A DNA stretch of 64,000 nucleotides from NCBI RefSeq assembly GCF_020832045.1, contig NZ_JAFIFK010000050.1, positions 1-64,000 of the forward strand. The letters are read 5' to 3'. Below are positions 18,384-26,335 of this stretch, piece after piece. Made by a program: the position numbers and the translations under genes. The first letter of the stretch is position 1. Each line of letters begins with the position of its first letter. A model generated the notes under the pieces. It was not told the origin of the DNA and did not search any database. It saw only the letters and a program-made list of their open reading frames with translations. The stretch is from Halomonas sp. Its GTDB lineage: Bacteria; Pseudomonadota; Gammaproteobacteria; Pseudomonadales; Halomonadaceae.

Positions 18384-19703
18384 TCAGAACTCCGGCTTCA
18401 GCGGGAGGGACAGGCGGGCTTCCAGTCCGCCTGATGCTGGCAGTCGAAGATCAAGGCGTCCGCCGAAGCGTTCGGCGATAGCGTTGACGATGGCGAGCCC
18501 CAGCCCGCTCCCCTGTGCTTTGCTGGTGCGCCAGAATCGCTCGGTCATCTGCTCGAGCATTTCAGCCTCGACAGCCGGCCCGTGGTCGCGGACCCGGAAG
18601 GTGACAGCCCTGCCCTCTGCGTCTCGATCGGCGTCTAGGACCACCGGGCCCTCCTCGCCGCCATGAAGCAGGGCGTTGTCCACCAGGTTGCGCAGTGCGG
18701 TGACCGCCAGCTCGCGAGGCAGGTCCAGCTTCCCCTCGGGCCACTTTCCGGGCAGCTTGAAGCGCGTAACCGGCATGCCATTATCGCGAAGCGCCAACTC
18801 CACCACCCCGGGGATGGAGCTGCATTCGCCATCCTCGAACCCTGCCCGCCCCTCTACCCGGGCCAGCATCAGCAGTTGGTCGAGAATACGGGACAGCCGT
18901 TCGGCCCCCTCCTCTGCATGGGCCAGGGATTGCCAGGCGGCATCGCCACCTACTCGCCCGGCCACCTGCAGATGAGTCTTGATGGCGGTCAGCGGTGTCT
19001 TGAGCTCATGGGCGGCATCGTTAGTGAAGCGCTGCTCACGCACCATGGCCTGCTGAATACGCGCCAACAGGCCATTGAGCGTCTCGATGAGCGGCTTGAG
19101 CTCCACCGGCACCCCATGTGTGGCCACCGGCCCCAGGGAGTCAGGGTGACGCCGTGCCAGCGACTGTCGCAGCCGAGAGAGCGGCGCCAGGCCGCGCACC
19201 ACTCCCAGCCACAGTGCGACCATGCTGCCCAGCAGGGCCACGGCAAAAGGCACCACCGCGACCTTGAAGACATCCGCCAATAGGCGGTTGCGCTCGTCCA
19301 TGCGGTCCGCGGTAGTAATGGTCAGACCGCCCCGCTCATAGGTGAACACCCGCCAGGTAACGCCCCCCTCTTCACGGAAGGCATGCCCGCGCTCCCCCGG
19401 CGCCAGGATTGACTCCAGGTCGGTATGGGTGCGGGCCATGATCTCGCCACTCGGGGAATGCACCTGGCAGGCCAGCCCCTCGATGGGCGGAATCGACAAG
19501 GCACGGCGGTCCGCCGTCAACCACACTTCCTCCGGTAGCTGGGCCATCAACCCCGCCACCATGCGCGCCGACTGAGCCAGACGTTGATCGAGGGTGGCCA
19601 CGAATTGCTCCTCGAGGTCACGCATCAACCAGGCTGCTGCCAACCCCCACAACAGTGCCAGGGTCAAGCCCAGCGTCAGCAGCAGACGCGTGCGCAGGCT
19701 CAT
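18384..19703 (-). CDS. two-component sensor histidine kinase (QseC/PmrB-like)
   Basis: Inner-membrane kinase, 439 residues: membrane segments at about 7-27 and 149-169 flank a periplasmic sensor of about 115 residues, followed by a HAMP-like linker, the phospho-acceptor His232 in HELKTPLTAIKTH, and an ATPase domain with NLVDNALLHG, RDHGPAV and GSGLGLAIVNAIAERFGG. Its ATG overlaps the stop of the response regulator by four bases. The signal is unknown; nearness to copper and thiol genes suggests an envelope or metal cue, but these are on the other strand. Confidence 0.93.
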   Translation of the reverse strand: MSLRTRLLLTLGLTLALLWGLAAAWLMRDLEEQFVATLDQRLAQSARMVAGLMAQLPEEVWLTADRRALSIPPIEGLACQVHSPSGEIMARTHTDLESILAPGERGHAFREEGGVTWRVFTYERGGLTITTADRMDERNRLLADVFKVAVVPFAVALLGSMVALWLGVVRGLAPLSRLRQSLARRHPDSLGPVATHGVPVELKPLIETLNGLLARIQQAMVREQRFTNDAAHELKTPLTAIKTHLQVAGRVGGDAAWQSLAHAEEGAERLSRILDQLLMLARVEGRAGFEDGECSSIPGVVELALRDNGMPVTRFKLPGKWPEGKLDLPRELAVTALRNLVDNALLHGGEEGPVVLDADRDAEGRAVTFRVRDHGPAVEAEMLEQMTERFWRTSKAQGSGLGLAIVNAIAERFGGRLDLRLPASGGLEARLSLPLKPEF

Positions 19704-20395
19704 CGCTCTCTTCTCATGGGCGGCGCCTCCACCGCCGAAGGCTTGCCCAGGCGATACCCCAGTCCGCGCACGGTCTCGATCACCCGGCTGCCGAGCTTGC
19801 GGCGCAGGTGATGGATATGCACGTTGAGCGCGTTGCTCTCCACCTCGTCGTTCATGCCGTAGAGGCTGTCCTTGAGCTGGTCGGCGGAGAGCACGCTACG
19901 CGGCGATTGGAGGAAGGTCTCCAGCAGTACCAGCTCTCGTCGCGACAGCGCCACCGGCTGATCAGCCACGCTCACCTCGCGCGCGACCGGATCAAGGCAC
20001 AGCACACCATGCTCCATCACTGAGCGAGAGCGCCCAGCCGCCCGGCGCAGCAAGGCATGCAATCGCGCAACCAGCTCATCCAGATCGAAAGGCTTGACCA
20101 AGTAGTCGTCGGCCCCGCCCTGCAGGCCCTGGACGCGATCCTGAACGCTGTCGCGAGCAGTCAGCACCAGCACTGGAGTGGTGCACCCCGCATTGCGCCA
20201 GGCATCCAGCAGTTCGAGGCCATCGCCGTCAGGCAGGCCACGATCCAGAATGACCACGTCGGTGGCCACCGTTTCCAGAGCACTACGCGCCTCCGCCATG
20301 GTTTCCACATGGTCTGTAACGAAATCGTGTGCGCTCAGCCCGGCCAGAATGCCTGAGGCCACCAGAGCATCATCCTCGATGAGCAGAACGTGCAT
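19700..20395 (-). CDS. OmpR-family response regulator (QseB-like)
   Basis: DNA-binding partner of the adjacent kinase, 231 residues. The receiver domain has acidic residues EDD near the start, phospho-acceptor Asp51 (VVILDRGLPDGDG), and Lys in YLVKPFDLDEL. The C-terminal winged helix includes ALSRRELVLLETFLQSP and NALNVHIHHLRRKLG. It is the first gene of a two-gene operon and overlaps the kinase by four bases. Confidence 0.95.
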   Translation of the reverse strand: MHVLLIEDDALVASGILAGLSAHDFVTDHVETMAEARSALETVATDVVILDRGLPDGDGLELLDAWRNAGCTTPVLVLTARDSVQDRVQGLQGGADDYLVKPFDLDELVARLHALLRRAAGRSRSVMEHGVLCLDPVAREVSVADQPVALSRRELVLLETFLQSPRSVLSADQLKDSLYGMNDEVESNALNVHIHHLRRKLGSRVIETVRGLGYRLGKPSAVEAPPMRRER

Positions 20396-20542
20396 GAATG
20401 GAATCCTCGTCTTGTGCGCATCGTGTCATGTGCAGATTAAGCGGGGGTTAACTGCAAGAGACAACCAGGCGGGAAAGCAACGACAAGCGCCCCCACCAGC
20501 CAGGCCGGCGGGGACGCAGGACAAGGTCGTCGATAACGATGC

Positions 20543-20956
20543 TTAGCCGCGAGCGGGTATGGCCCGGGCCAGGAACCAGCCCGCCACCATGGCCACCAGC
20601 ATGGCAAACAGCGGTGCGGTCAACCCGGCAATGGATGCGATGGCAGGCCCGGGGCAGTAGCCGGAAAGCCCCCAGCCGACGCCGAACAGGGCAGCTCCGC
20701 CGATCAATCGGGCGTCGAGATCCTGTCGCGTGGGCAACTGGAAGGTTTCCCCCATCACCGGGCGCTCACGGCGGAATACCTGTCGATAGCCGATGAAGGT
20801 CGTCACCACGGCCCCGCCAAGCACGAACATCAGCGTCGGGTCCCAGGCGCCGAAGATATCGAGGAAGCCGAGTACGCGTGCCGGGTCGGTCATGCCGGCG
20901 AGCGCCAGGCCCAGGCCGAACAGCAGCCCGGCAATGTAGCCCATTAGCGTCTTCAT
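20543..20956 (-). CDS. YeeE/YedE family half-transporter, second copy
   Basis: Membrane protein of 137 residues with about four hydrophobic segments and the family cysteine motif GWGLSGYCPGPAIASIAG. YeeE/YedE (DUF395) proteins such as TsuA move thiosulfate-like sulfur species through cysteine relays. The ATG at 20956 (MKTLMGYIAGLLFGLG) overlaps the stop of the preceding YeeE gene by four bases, so the two halves are probably made together as a complex. It is last in the sulfur cluster. Confidence 0.88.
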   Translation of the reverse strand: MKTLMGYIAGLLFGLGLALAGMTDPARVLGFLDIFGAWDPTLMFVLGGAVVTTFIGYRQVFRRERPVMGETFQLPTRQDLDARLIGGAALFGVGWGLSGYCPGPAIASIAGLTAPLFAMLVAMVAGWFLARAIPARG

Positions 20957-21414
20957 GCCCCACCTCCCACGACGTGCCGCATCACATAGACGGTGACGAT
21001 GGCGCAGACCAGGAAGGTCAAGGTGGCCACCATCGAGCGCGGCGACAGTCGCGCCAGACCGCATACACCATGGCCGCTGGTGCAGCCGCTGCCGAGGCCG
21101 GTGCCCAGCCCCACCAGCAGGCCTGCCACCAGCATCAGGCCCACGCCACCCGCCGGCTGGCCGACGACCTCGCCGGGCGCACCAGCGACATTGCCGAGCC
21201 CGCCTCCCATCAACATGAGCAGTAGGGGGCCGCTGACCAGGCCCAGCACGAAAGCCACGCGCCAGCCGCTGTCACCCTTGGGCAGCGTGGTCACGAGGCT
21301 ACCGACGATGCCGCTGATACCGGCAATCCGCCCCAGCGTGGCCATCAGCCACACGGCCGACAGGCCGATGAACACGCCTCCTATCAGCCCCTGCAGGCTT
21401 GCAATCCAGTCCAC
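20953..21414 (-). CDS. YeeE/YedE family half-transporter, first copy
   Basis: Membrane protein of 153 residues with four predicted spans and the canonical GSGCTSGHGVCGLARLSPR cysteine motif. The start is GTG with AAGGAG upstream. It forms a coupled pair with the following YeeE gene and lies 29 bases after the SulP gene. Together with the persulfide-dioxygenase-like genes this points to import or export of inorganic sulfur compounds; the exact substrate is not readable. Confidence 0.9.
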   Translation of the reverse strand: MDWIASLQGLIGGVFIGLSAVWLMATLGRIAGISGIVGSLVTTLPKGDSGWRVAFVLGLVSGPLLLMLMGGGLGNVAGAPGEVVGQPAGGVGLMLVAGLLVGLGTGLGSGCTSGHGVCGLARLSPRSMVATLTFLVCAIVTVYVMRHVVGGGA

Positions 21415-21443
21415 TTCGTCACTCCTTCATTTCGGTGTTGAAC

Positions 21444-23213
21444 TCAAGGATGCTGCCCTGCCGCCATCGGCTCCGCTGCGCCGCAGGCTCGACCCGGTGT
21501 GGCAGGCTCCCCGCGCAGCGAGCGCCAGGCGTCGTAAGTACTCAGGAATACCTGGCCAGTCAGCTCGCGGCAGAATGGGGTATTCTTGAGCCGATCCATG
21601 ACCGGCCCCTTGACCTCCGCCAGATGCAGCTTGACCTGGGCATCGCGCAGTCGGGCATTGATCACCTCCAGGCTTTCCAGCGCCGAGGCGTCGATGACAT
21701 TCACTGCCTGGCACGCCAGCACGATGTGGCCAAGGCCGGGTTGGCGTGTCGCCAGCTCCATCACGGTATCCTCGAGATAGCGTGAATTAGCGAAATAGAG
21801 GCTCTCGTCGACCCGCAGGATGGCGAGCTGCGGGTCGGTCTCTACCTGATGACGCTCCACGTTGCGGAAGTGCTCCGTGCCGGGAACACGGCCCACCACA
21901 GCGCTGTGAGGGCGGCTGGTGTAATAGAGGTGCAGGGCCAGCGAGAGCCCCACCCCGGCCAGAATGCCGGTTTCGATACCGATGGCGAGCGTCACGCCGA
22001 TGGTGACAAGCATGGCCATGGCGTCACACCGGGAGTAGTCCCAGGTGCGGCGGATGGCGCTGAAGTCCACCAGCGACAGGACGGCCATGATGATGGTGGC
22101 CGCCAGGGTGGCGATCGGCAGGTAGGCGATCAGCGGCGTCAACAGCAGCGCTGCAACGGCGATGCCCACCGCCGTGAAAGCACCTGCGGCAGGGGTCTCG
22201 GCACCGGCATCGAAGTTGACCACCGAACGGGCAAAGCCACCCGTCACCGGCATGCCGCCGGAAAAGGACGCTGCAATGTTGGACGTCCCCAGCCCCACCA
22301 GCTCCTGGTCCGGGTCGATTCGCTGGCGGCGTTTGGCGGCGAGGGTCTGACCCACCGAGACCGACTCCACGAAGCCGATCACACTGATCAACAGTGCCGC
22401 CATGAACAGCTGGCTCCACAGGCCGCTCTCGAACCCTGGCAGGGTCAGCGGCGGCAGTCCCGCCGGCACCTCCCCCACCACAGCCACGCCCTGCGCATCC
22501 AGGCCCATCCCCCAGGTGGCCAAGGTGGTCACCGCCACGGCAAGGATAGGCGCAGCCTTGGTCAGCATATCCGCAGCACGAGCGGGCACGCCCAGCTTTC
22601 TCAGGCCGGGCTTGAGCCAGCGTCGTGCGGTATAGAGGAAAGCCAGGACGGAGAGGCCGATGAACAGAGTGGGCCCGTTCACCCGCTCCAGGCTGCCACC
22701 CAGGCTGACCAACAGCTCCAGCAGGTTATGGCCACCGGCCTCTACGCCCAACACATGCCTGAGCTGGCTGGCGGCGATGATCAGTCCCGAGGCGGTGATG
22801 AAACCCGAGATCACAGGGTGACTGAGGAAGTTGGCCAGAAAGCCCAGCCGCGCCACTCCCATCAGGGTCAGGATGAGCCCCGACATCAGCGCCAGAACCA
22901 GCGCCGCGCCAAGATATTCCGGCGAGCCTTGGGGGGCAACCTGTCCCACGGCTGCTGCCGTCATCAGCGAAACCACCGCCACCGGCCCGACCGCCAGGGT
23001 TCGACTGGTGCCAAACACGGCGTAGACCACTAGCGGAGCGATACTGGCGTAGAGCCCTACCTCAGGCGGCAATCCGGCCAGCATGGCATAAGCCAGCGAC
23101 TGGGGGATCAGCATGATGGTCACGATGACCGCCGCCAGCAGGTCGCTGGACAAGGTGGCACGACCGTAGCCGGGCAACCATTGCAGGATCGGCAGGTAGC
23201 GCTTGGGATTCAC
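21444..23213 (-). CDS. SulP family inorganic anion transporter
   Basis: Inner-membrane SLC26/SulP carrier of 589 residues: a membrane domain starting with IMLIPQSLAYAMLAGLPPEV and containing GFITASGLIIAASQL and GGMPVTGGFARSVVNFDAGA, then a cytoplasmic STAS domain from about 440 (LAILRVDESLYFAN, VNVIDASALESLE). Likely substrates are sulfate or bicarbonate; the sulfur neighbours favour a sulfur oxyanion. The start is GTG at 23213 (VNPKRYLP), ten bases after the preceding MBL gene with TGAGG before it. The upstream ATG in the same frame would lie inside that gene. Confidence 0.9.
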   Translation of the reverse strand: MNPKRYLPILQWLPGYGRATLSSDLLAAVIVTIMLIPQSLAYAMLAGLPPEVGLYASIAPLVVYAVFGTSRTLAVGPVAVVSLMTAAAVGQVAPQGSPEYLGAALVLALMSGLILTLMGVARLGFLANFLSHPVISGFITASGLIIAASQLRHVLGVEAGGHNLLELLVSLGGSLERVNGPTLFIGLSVLAFLYTARRWLKPGLRKLGVPARAADMLTKAAPILAVAVTTLATWGMGLDAQGVAVVGEVPAGLPPLTLPGFESGLWSQLFMAALLISVIGFVESVSVGQTLAAKRRQRIDPDQELVGLGTSNIAASFSGGMPVTGGFARSVVNFDAGAETPAAGAFTAVGIAVAALLLTPLIAYLPIATLAATIIMAVLSLVDFSAIRRTWDYSRCDAMAMLVTIGVTLAIGIETGILAGVGLSLALHLYYTSRPHSAVVGRVPGTEHFRNVERHQVETDPQLAILRVDESLYFANSRYLEDTVMELATRQPGLGHIVLACQAVNVIDASALESLEVINARLRDAQVKLHLAEVKGPVMDRLKNTPFCRELTGQVFLSTYDAWRSLRGEPATPGRACGAAEPMAAGQHP

Positions 23214-23223
23214 GTGTGGAACC

Positions 23224-24090
23224 TCAGAACCTGTTGATCGGCACCTTGAGATAGACCTGGCCATCATCCTCGGGCGGTGGCATGTGGCCGGCACGCATGT
23301 TGACCTGCACCGACGGCAGGATCAGGCGCGGCATGTCGAGGATCGCATCGCGCTCGGTGCGCATCTTGACGAACTCCTCCTCACTGATGCCCTCGTGTAC
23401 GTGTACGTTATGGGCGCGCTGCTCGGCCACGCTGGTCTGATGCTGGTACTCCTCGCGTTCCGGTGCCTTGTAGTCGTGGCACAGGAAGAGCCGGGTTTCA
23501 TCCGGCAGCGCCAGCACCTTCTGAATGGATTGATAAAGGGTACGGGCATCGCCACCGGGGAAGTCGCAGCGGGCCGTGCCGTAGTCGGGCATGAACAGGG
23601 TATCGCCAACAAAGGCGGCGTCGCCGATGACATAGGTCAGGCAGGCCGGGGTATGACCCGGTGTATGCAGCACTCGGCCTTCCAGGTTACCGATGGCGAA
23701 GGTATCGCCTTCTTCGAACAAACGGTCGAACTGGCTACCGTCACGGGCAAACTCGGTGCCCGCATTGAAGGCTTTGCCGAAGACGTCCTGTACCACGGTG
23801 ATCCTGGCGCCGATGCCGGTCTTGCCTCCGAGCTTCTCGTGGAGATAGGGCGCAGCGGAGAGGTGGTCGGCGTGAACGTGGGTTTCGAGGACCCACTCGA
23901 CGCTGAGCCCTTCACGCTGGATGAAGGCGATGATCGCATCGGCCGAACGCAAGTCGGTGCGGCCGGCGGCGTAATCGAAGTCGAGCACCGAGTCGAGAAT
24001 GGCGCAGGCCTTGCTGTCCGGGTCCTGCACCACATAGCTGAAGGTGTTGGTGGGTTCGTCGAAGAAATGAGTCACGATTGGCGAGGACAT
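23224..24090 (-). CDS. MBL fold metallo-hydrolase, persulfide-dioxygenase-like (Blh type)
   Basis: Cytoplasmic metallo-beta-lactamase-fold protein, 288 residues. Metal ligands appear in THVHADHLSAA, HTPGHTPACL and GDTLFMPDYGTARCDFPGGD, with HDY later. These blocks and the length match the Blh/ETHE1 group that oxidises glutathione persulfide to sulfite with a mononuclear iron. Sulfite or thiosulfate produced could feed the SulP and YeeE transporters encoded just downstream. It is first in the row MBL-SulP-YeeE-YeeE, behind an AT-rich promoter region. Confidence 0.82.
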   Translation of the reverse strand: MSSPIVTHFFDEPTNTFSYVVQDPDSKACAILDSVLDFDYAAGRTDLRSADAIIAFIQREGLSVEWVLETHVHADHLSAAPYLHEKLGGKTGIGARITVVQDVFGKAFNAGTEFARDGSQFDRLFEEGDTFAIGNLEGRVLHTPGHTPACLTYVIGDAAFVGDTLFMPDYGTARCDFPGGDARTLYQSIQKVLALPDETRLFLCHDYKAPEREEYQHQTSVAEQRAHNVHVHEGISEEEFVKMRTERDAILDMPRLILPSVQVNMRAGHMPPPEDDGQVYLKVPINRF

Positions 24091-24285
24091 GGGCGACTAC
24101 CTCCAAGGATGTCGTTGCCTTTCAGAATGGGACAAGCTTACCTTAAAATATGTTCTATATATAGATTTTTATGTTATAAAAATTTCACACTCATTTCTTC
24201 ACTGGCATGGCACGGGCGCGCTCTGCTTAGCAGCAAATGCAAATGCAAAGGCAGAGCGGCACAGCCCAGAGAAGCAAAAGCCCGT
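24091..24285 (-). promoter_or_regulatory. AT-rich control region of the MBL-SulP-YeeE operon
   Basis: A 195-base spacer upstream of the MBL gene. Bases 24140-24190 are strongly AT-rich in an otherwise GC-rich window and include the palindrome CTATATATAG (24155-24164) and TTATAA stretches suitable for a -10 box or an ArsR-type (BigR/SqrR-like) operator. The regulator itself is not in the window. Confidence 0.45.
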
Positions 24286-25194
24286 TCACTCCCAGGCGGC
24301 CCCCTCGAGCGCATCCAGCGGAATCTTCAAGTAACGCTTGCCGTTAGCCTCAGGCACGGGAAGCTGCCCACCACGGATATTGACCTGCAGCGAGTGCAAT
24401 ATCAGCTTGGGCATGGGCAGTTCACGATCGCGCTTATCGCGCATGGTGACAAACTCGTCCATATCAACATCGACCAGATGAGTGTTATGGCTGCGCTGCT
24501 CGTGCACGGTGCTCTCCCACTCCGGCTCTCGCCCATCCGGCATGTAGTCATGTCCGGTAAACAGCCGCGTCTTGTCCGGCAAGGACAGAATCGCCTGGAT
24601 AGAGCACCACAGCTGATGCGCATCTCCACCCGGGAAGTCGGCCCGGGCGGTGCCGAAATCCGGCTGGAAGAGGGTGTCGTGGATGAAGGCGGCATCGCCC
24701 ACCACATACGTAATGGATGCCAGCGTATGCCCCGGTGAGAACATCACCTGCACTTCGAGCTCGCCGATGCGGAAGCTATCGCCGTCGGCGAATAGCTGGT
24801 CCCATTGGGAGCCATCGGCGGGGAAGTCGGGCCAGTGATAGAGCTTCTTCCACAGCTGCTGCACGTCCACCACCTTCTCGCCAATTGCAGTCGGCGCCCC
24901 GGTCTTCTCCTTCAGGTAGCGGGCAGCGGAAAAGTGGTCGGCATGGGGATGGGTATCGAGAATCCACTGCACCTCAAGACCCTGCTCATCCACATAGTCC
25001 AGCAACTCATCGGCATGGTGGCTAGCGGTGGCGCCGGACTTCTCGTCGAAATCGTACACCGGGTCGATGATGGCGCACTTGCCAGTGACCGGATCGCTGA
25101 CCACATACTGGACGCTGAAGGTTTTCGGGTCGAAAAAGCCGGCCACTTCGGGGCTGCCGGCACCGGTACTGCGGGAGAGGGAAAAAGTCTTCAT
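24286..25194 (-). CDS. MBL fold metallo-hydrolase, persulfide-dioxygenase-like, second copy
   Basis: Paralogue of the following MBL gene, 302 residues, with DTHPHADHFSAARYL, FSPGHTLASITYVVGDAAF, DTLFQPDFGTARADFPGGD and GHDYMPDGRE. It probably also oxidises low-molecular-weight persulfides. The ATG at 25194 (MKTFSLSRS) follows AAGGAGG closely and is preferred over an upstream start. It has its own 199-base upstream region, so it may be transcribed separately from the first copy. Confidence 0.82.
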   Translation of the reverse strand: MKTFSLSRSTGAGSPEVAGFFDPKTFSVQYVVSDPVTGKCAIIDPVYDFDEKSGATASHHADELLDYVDEQGLEVQWILDTHPHADHFSAARYLKEKTGAPTAIGEKVVDVQQLWKKLYHWPDFPADGSQWDQLFADGDSFRIGELEVQVMFSPGHTLASITYVVGDAAFIHDTLFQPDFGTARADFPGGDAHQLWCSIQAILSLPDKTRLFTGHDYMPDGREPEWESTVHEQRSHNTHLVDVDMDEFVTMRDKRDRELPMPKLILHSLQVNIRGGQLPVPEANGKRYLKIPLDALEGAAWE

Positions 25195-25393
25195 GCTTGC
25201 CTCCTTGCGTGGTGGCATCGCTTGGGTGTGTATGATCTCCAAAAACACATTCAGTTATAAGCTTATTCAACAATTGGCGTTTAAGCCAATTCAACATGCC
25301 GATGAGCACGATAGAAAAACCATCTCGCAAAAAAATGGCGCCACCGCCGGAGCGATAGCGCCATTCAGAACCTGGGCGGTGACCCGCCCAAGG

Positions 25394-25585
25394 CTATTTC
25401 CCGAGCTTACAGGAGTTGATACCTAGCAGCTGATATGCTGGGCAAAAATTGAACAGCCCGGTGGCCAGCGGCAGGATACCGATCCAGCCCCAGGCGCCGA
25501 CCATCCCTGTGATGGCCAAGCCAATCAATACGGCCCCGACCACGATTCTCAGGATCTTATCGATACCGCCTACGTTGCTCTTCAT
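25394..25585 (-). CDS. DUF2892 / YgaP-like transmembrane protein
   Basis: Small membrane protein of 63 residues: MKSNVGGIDKILRIVVGAVL followed by two hydrophobic helices and FNFCPAYQLLGINSC. This is the membrane part found fused to rhodanese in YgaP and alone in sulfur-stress operons. The two cysteines near the C-terminus are conserved in the family. It lies 24 bases after the secreted DsrE-like gene, probably in one operon; GAGAGG precedes its ATG. Confidence 0.88.
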   Translation of the reverse strand: MKSNVGGIDKILRIVVGAVLIGLAITGMVGAWGWIGILPLATGLFNFCPAYQLLGINSCKLGK

Positions 25586-25609
25586 GCAATTCACCTCTCA
25601 AGCTGGATA

Positions 25610-26092
25610 TCAGAAGCTAAACACGGGGATGCTCGGGTCACGCATCATCTCGGCCATCGGACCAGGGGCGGCAACGCCGACACCCTCGCGCAGGTCACCC
25701 CTCTCATGCTCACTATTGGGCAGGTAGATGGCACAAACGTCCACCTGGGCACCGTTGCCAATCAGCATCTGCAGGATTCCTTCCGGCGTCACCTGCCCAG
25801 CCGGGTTTTCGGGCGGAGTTATGATTGGCTCCGCGCTGGCATACCCTTCGACCGCCAGGTCGCCGGCCGCATCGCATAATAGAATGGAAAGATCAGTGCC
25901 CTGCTGCTGCATGGCATTGGAGAGAATCATCGCCATGCCTTGGGTTTGCAGCGAGTCACTGGTGAGGATCACCAGGGCACGCTCGCTGCTGGTGTCATGA
26001 TCACCTCCCTCGGTATGACTATCGGCCTGGGCGGTAGTAAAGATACCCACAGCTGCCATGGTGGCCAGGGTCAGGATGGACTTTGCGTTCAT
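25610..26092 (-). CDS. exported DsrE family protein
   Basis: A 160-residue protein with a signal peptide (MNAKSILTLATMAAVGIFTT through AQA) and a DsrE/F-like fold starting ERALVILTSDSLQTQGMAM. Cysteines occur in LSILLCDAAG and VDVCAIYL. DsrE-type proteins carry sulfane sulfur; this copy would act in the periplasm. The ATG at 26092 follows GGAGAGAGGA. It is first in the dsrE-DUF2892 pair behind an AT-rich promoter region. Confidence 0.8.
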   Translation of the reverse strand: MNAKSILTLATMAAVGIFTTAQADSHTEGGDHDTSSERALVILTSDSLQTQGMAMILSNAMQQQGTDLSILLCDAAGDLAVEGYASAEPIITPPENPAGQVTPEGILQMLIGNGAQVDVCAIYLPNSEHERGDLREGVGVAAPGPMAEMMRDPSIPVFSF

Positions 26093-26297
26093 TTTCCTCT
26101 CTCCACAAATGCAAGGATGGTAGTGGCCTGATAGGCATAATGTTTTTTTGGAATAAACAAATTCCATATTGTCATATAAAGTATAATCGAAAACACACTG
26201 AAGGCCTGAGGCATAACGACGCACCTTGATATTAATCAAGATTAAAACGCACTAACGCCATCAAGTCTGTAGCCCTATCGTGCCCGACAGAGCCGAC

Positions 26298-26320
26298 AAA
26301 AAGGCCGCTTGAACGCGGCC
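26298..26320 (-). terminator. intrinsic terminator of the MBL/beta-CASP gene
   Basis: On the minus strand GGCCGC and GCGGCC (26303-26320) pair around a six-base loop and are followed by TTTTT, 16 bases after the stop codon of the 26336 gene. Confidence 0.8.
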
Positions 26321-26335
26321 CGGAAGGTGGTGAAG

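Noticed and set aside
21849..23033. 394-codon open frame on the plus strand
   Set aside because: Lies antisense to the SulP gene; its composition (long runs of Gly, His, Arg, Gln) is that of a GC-rich shadow frame.
23203..24738. 511-codon open frame on the plus strand
   Set aside because: Antisense to both persulfide-dioxygenase-like genes and crosses their spacer; no protein family motif.
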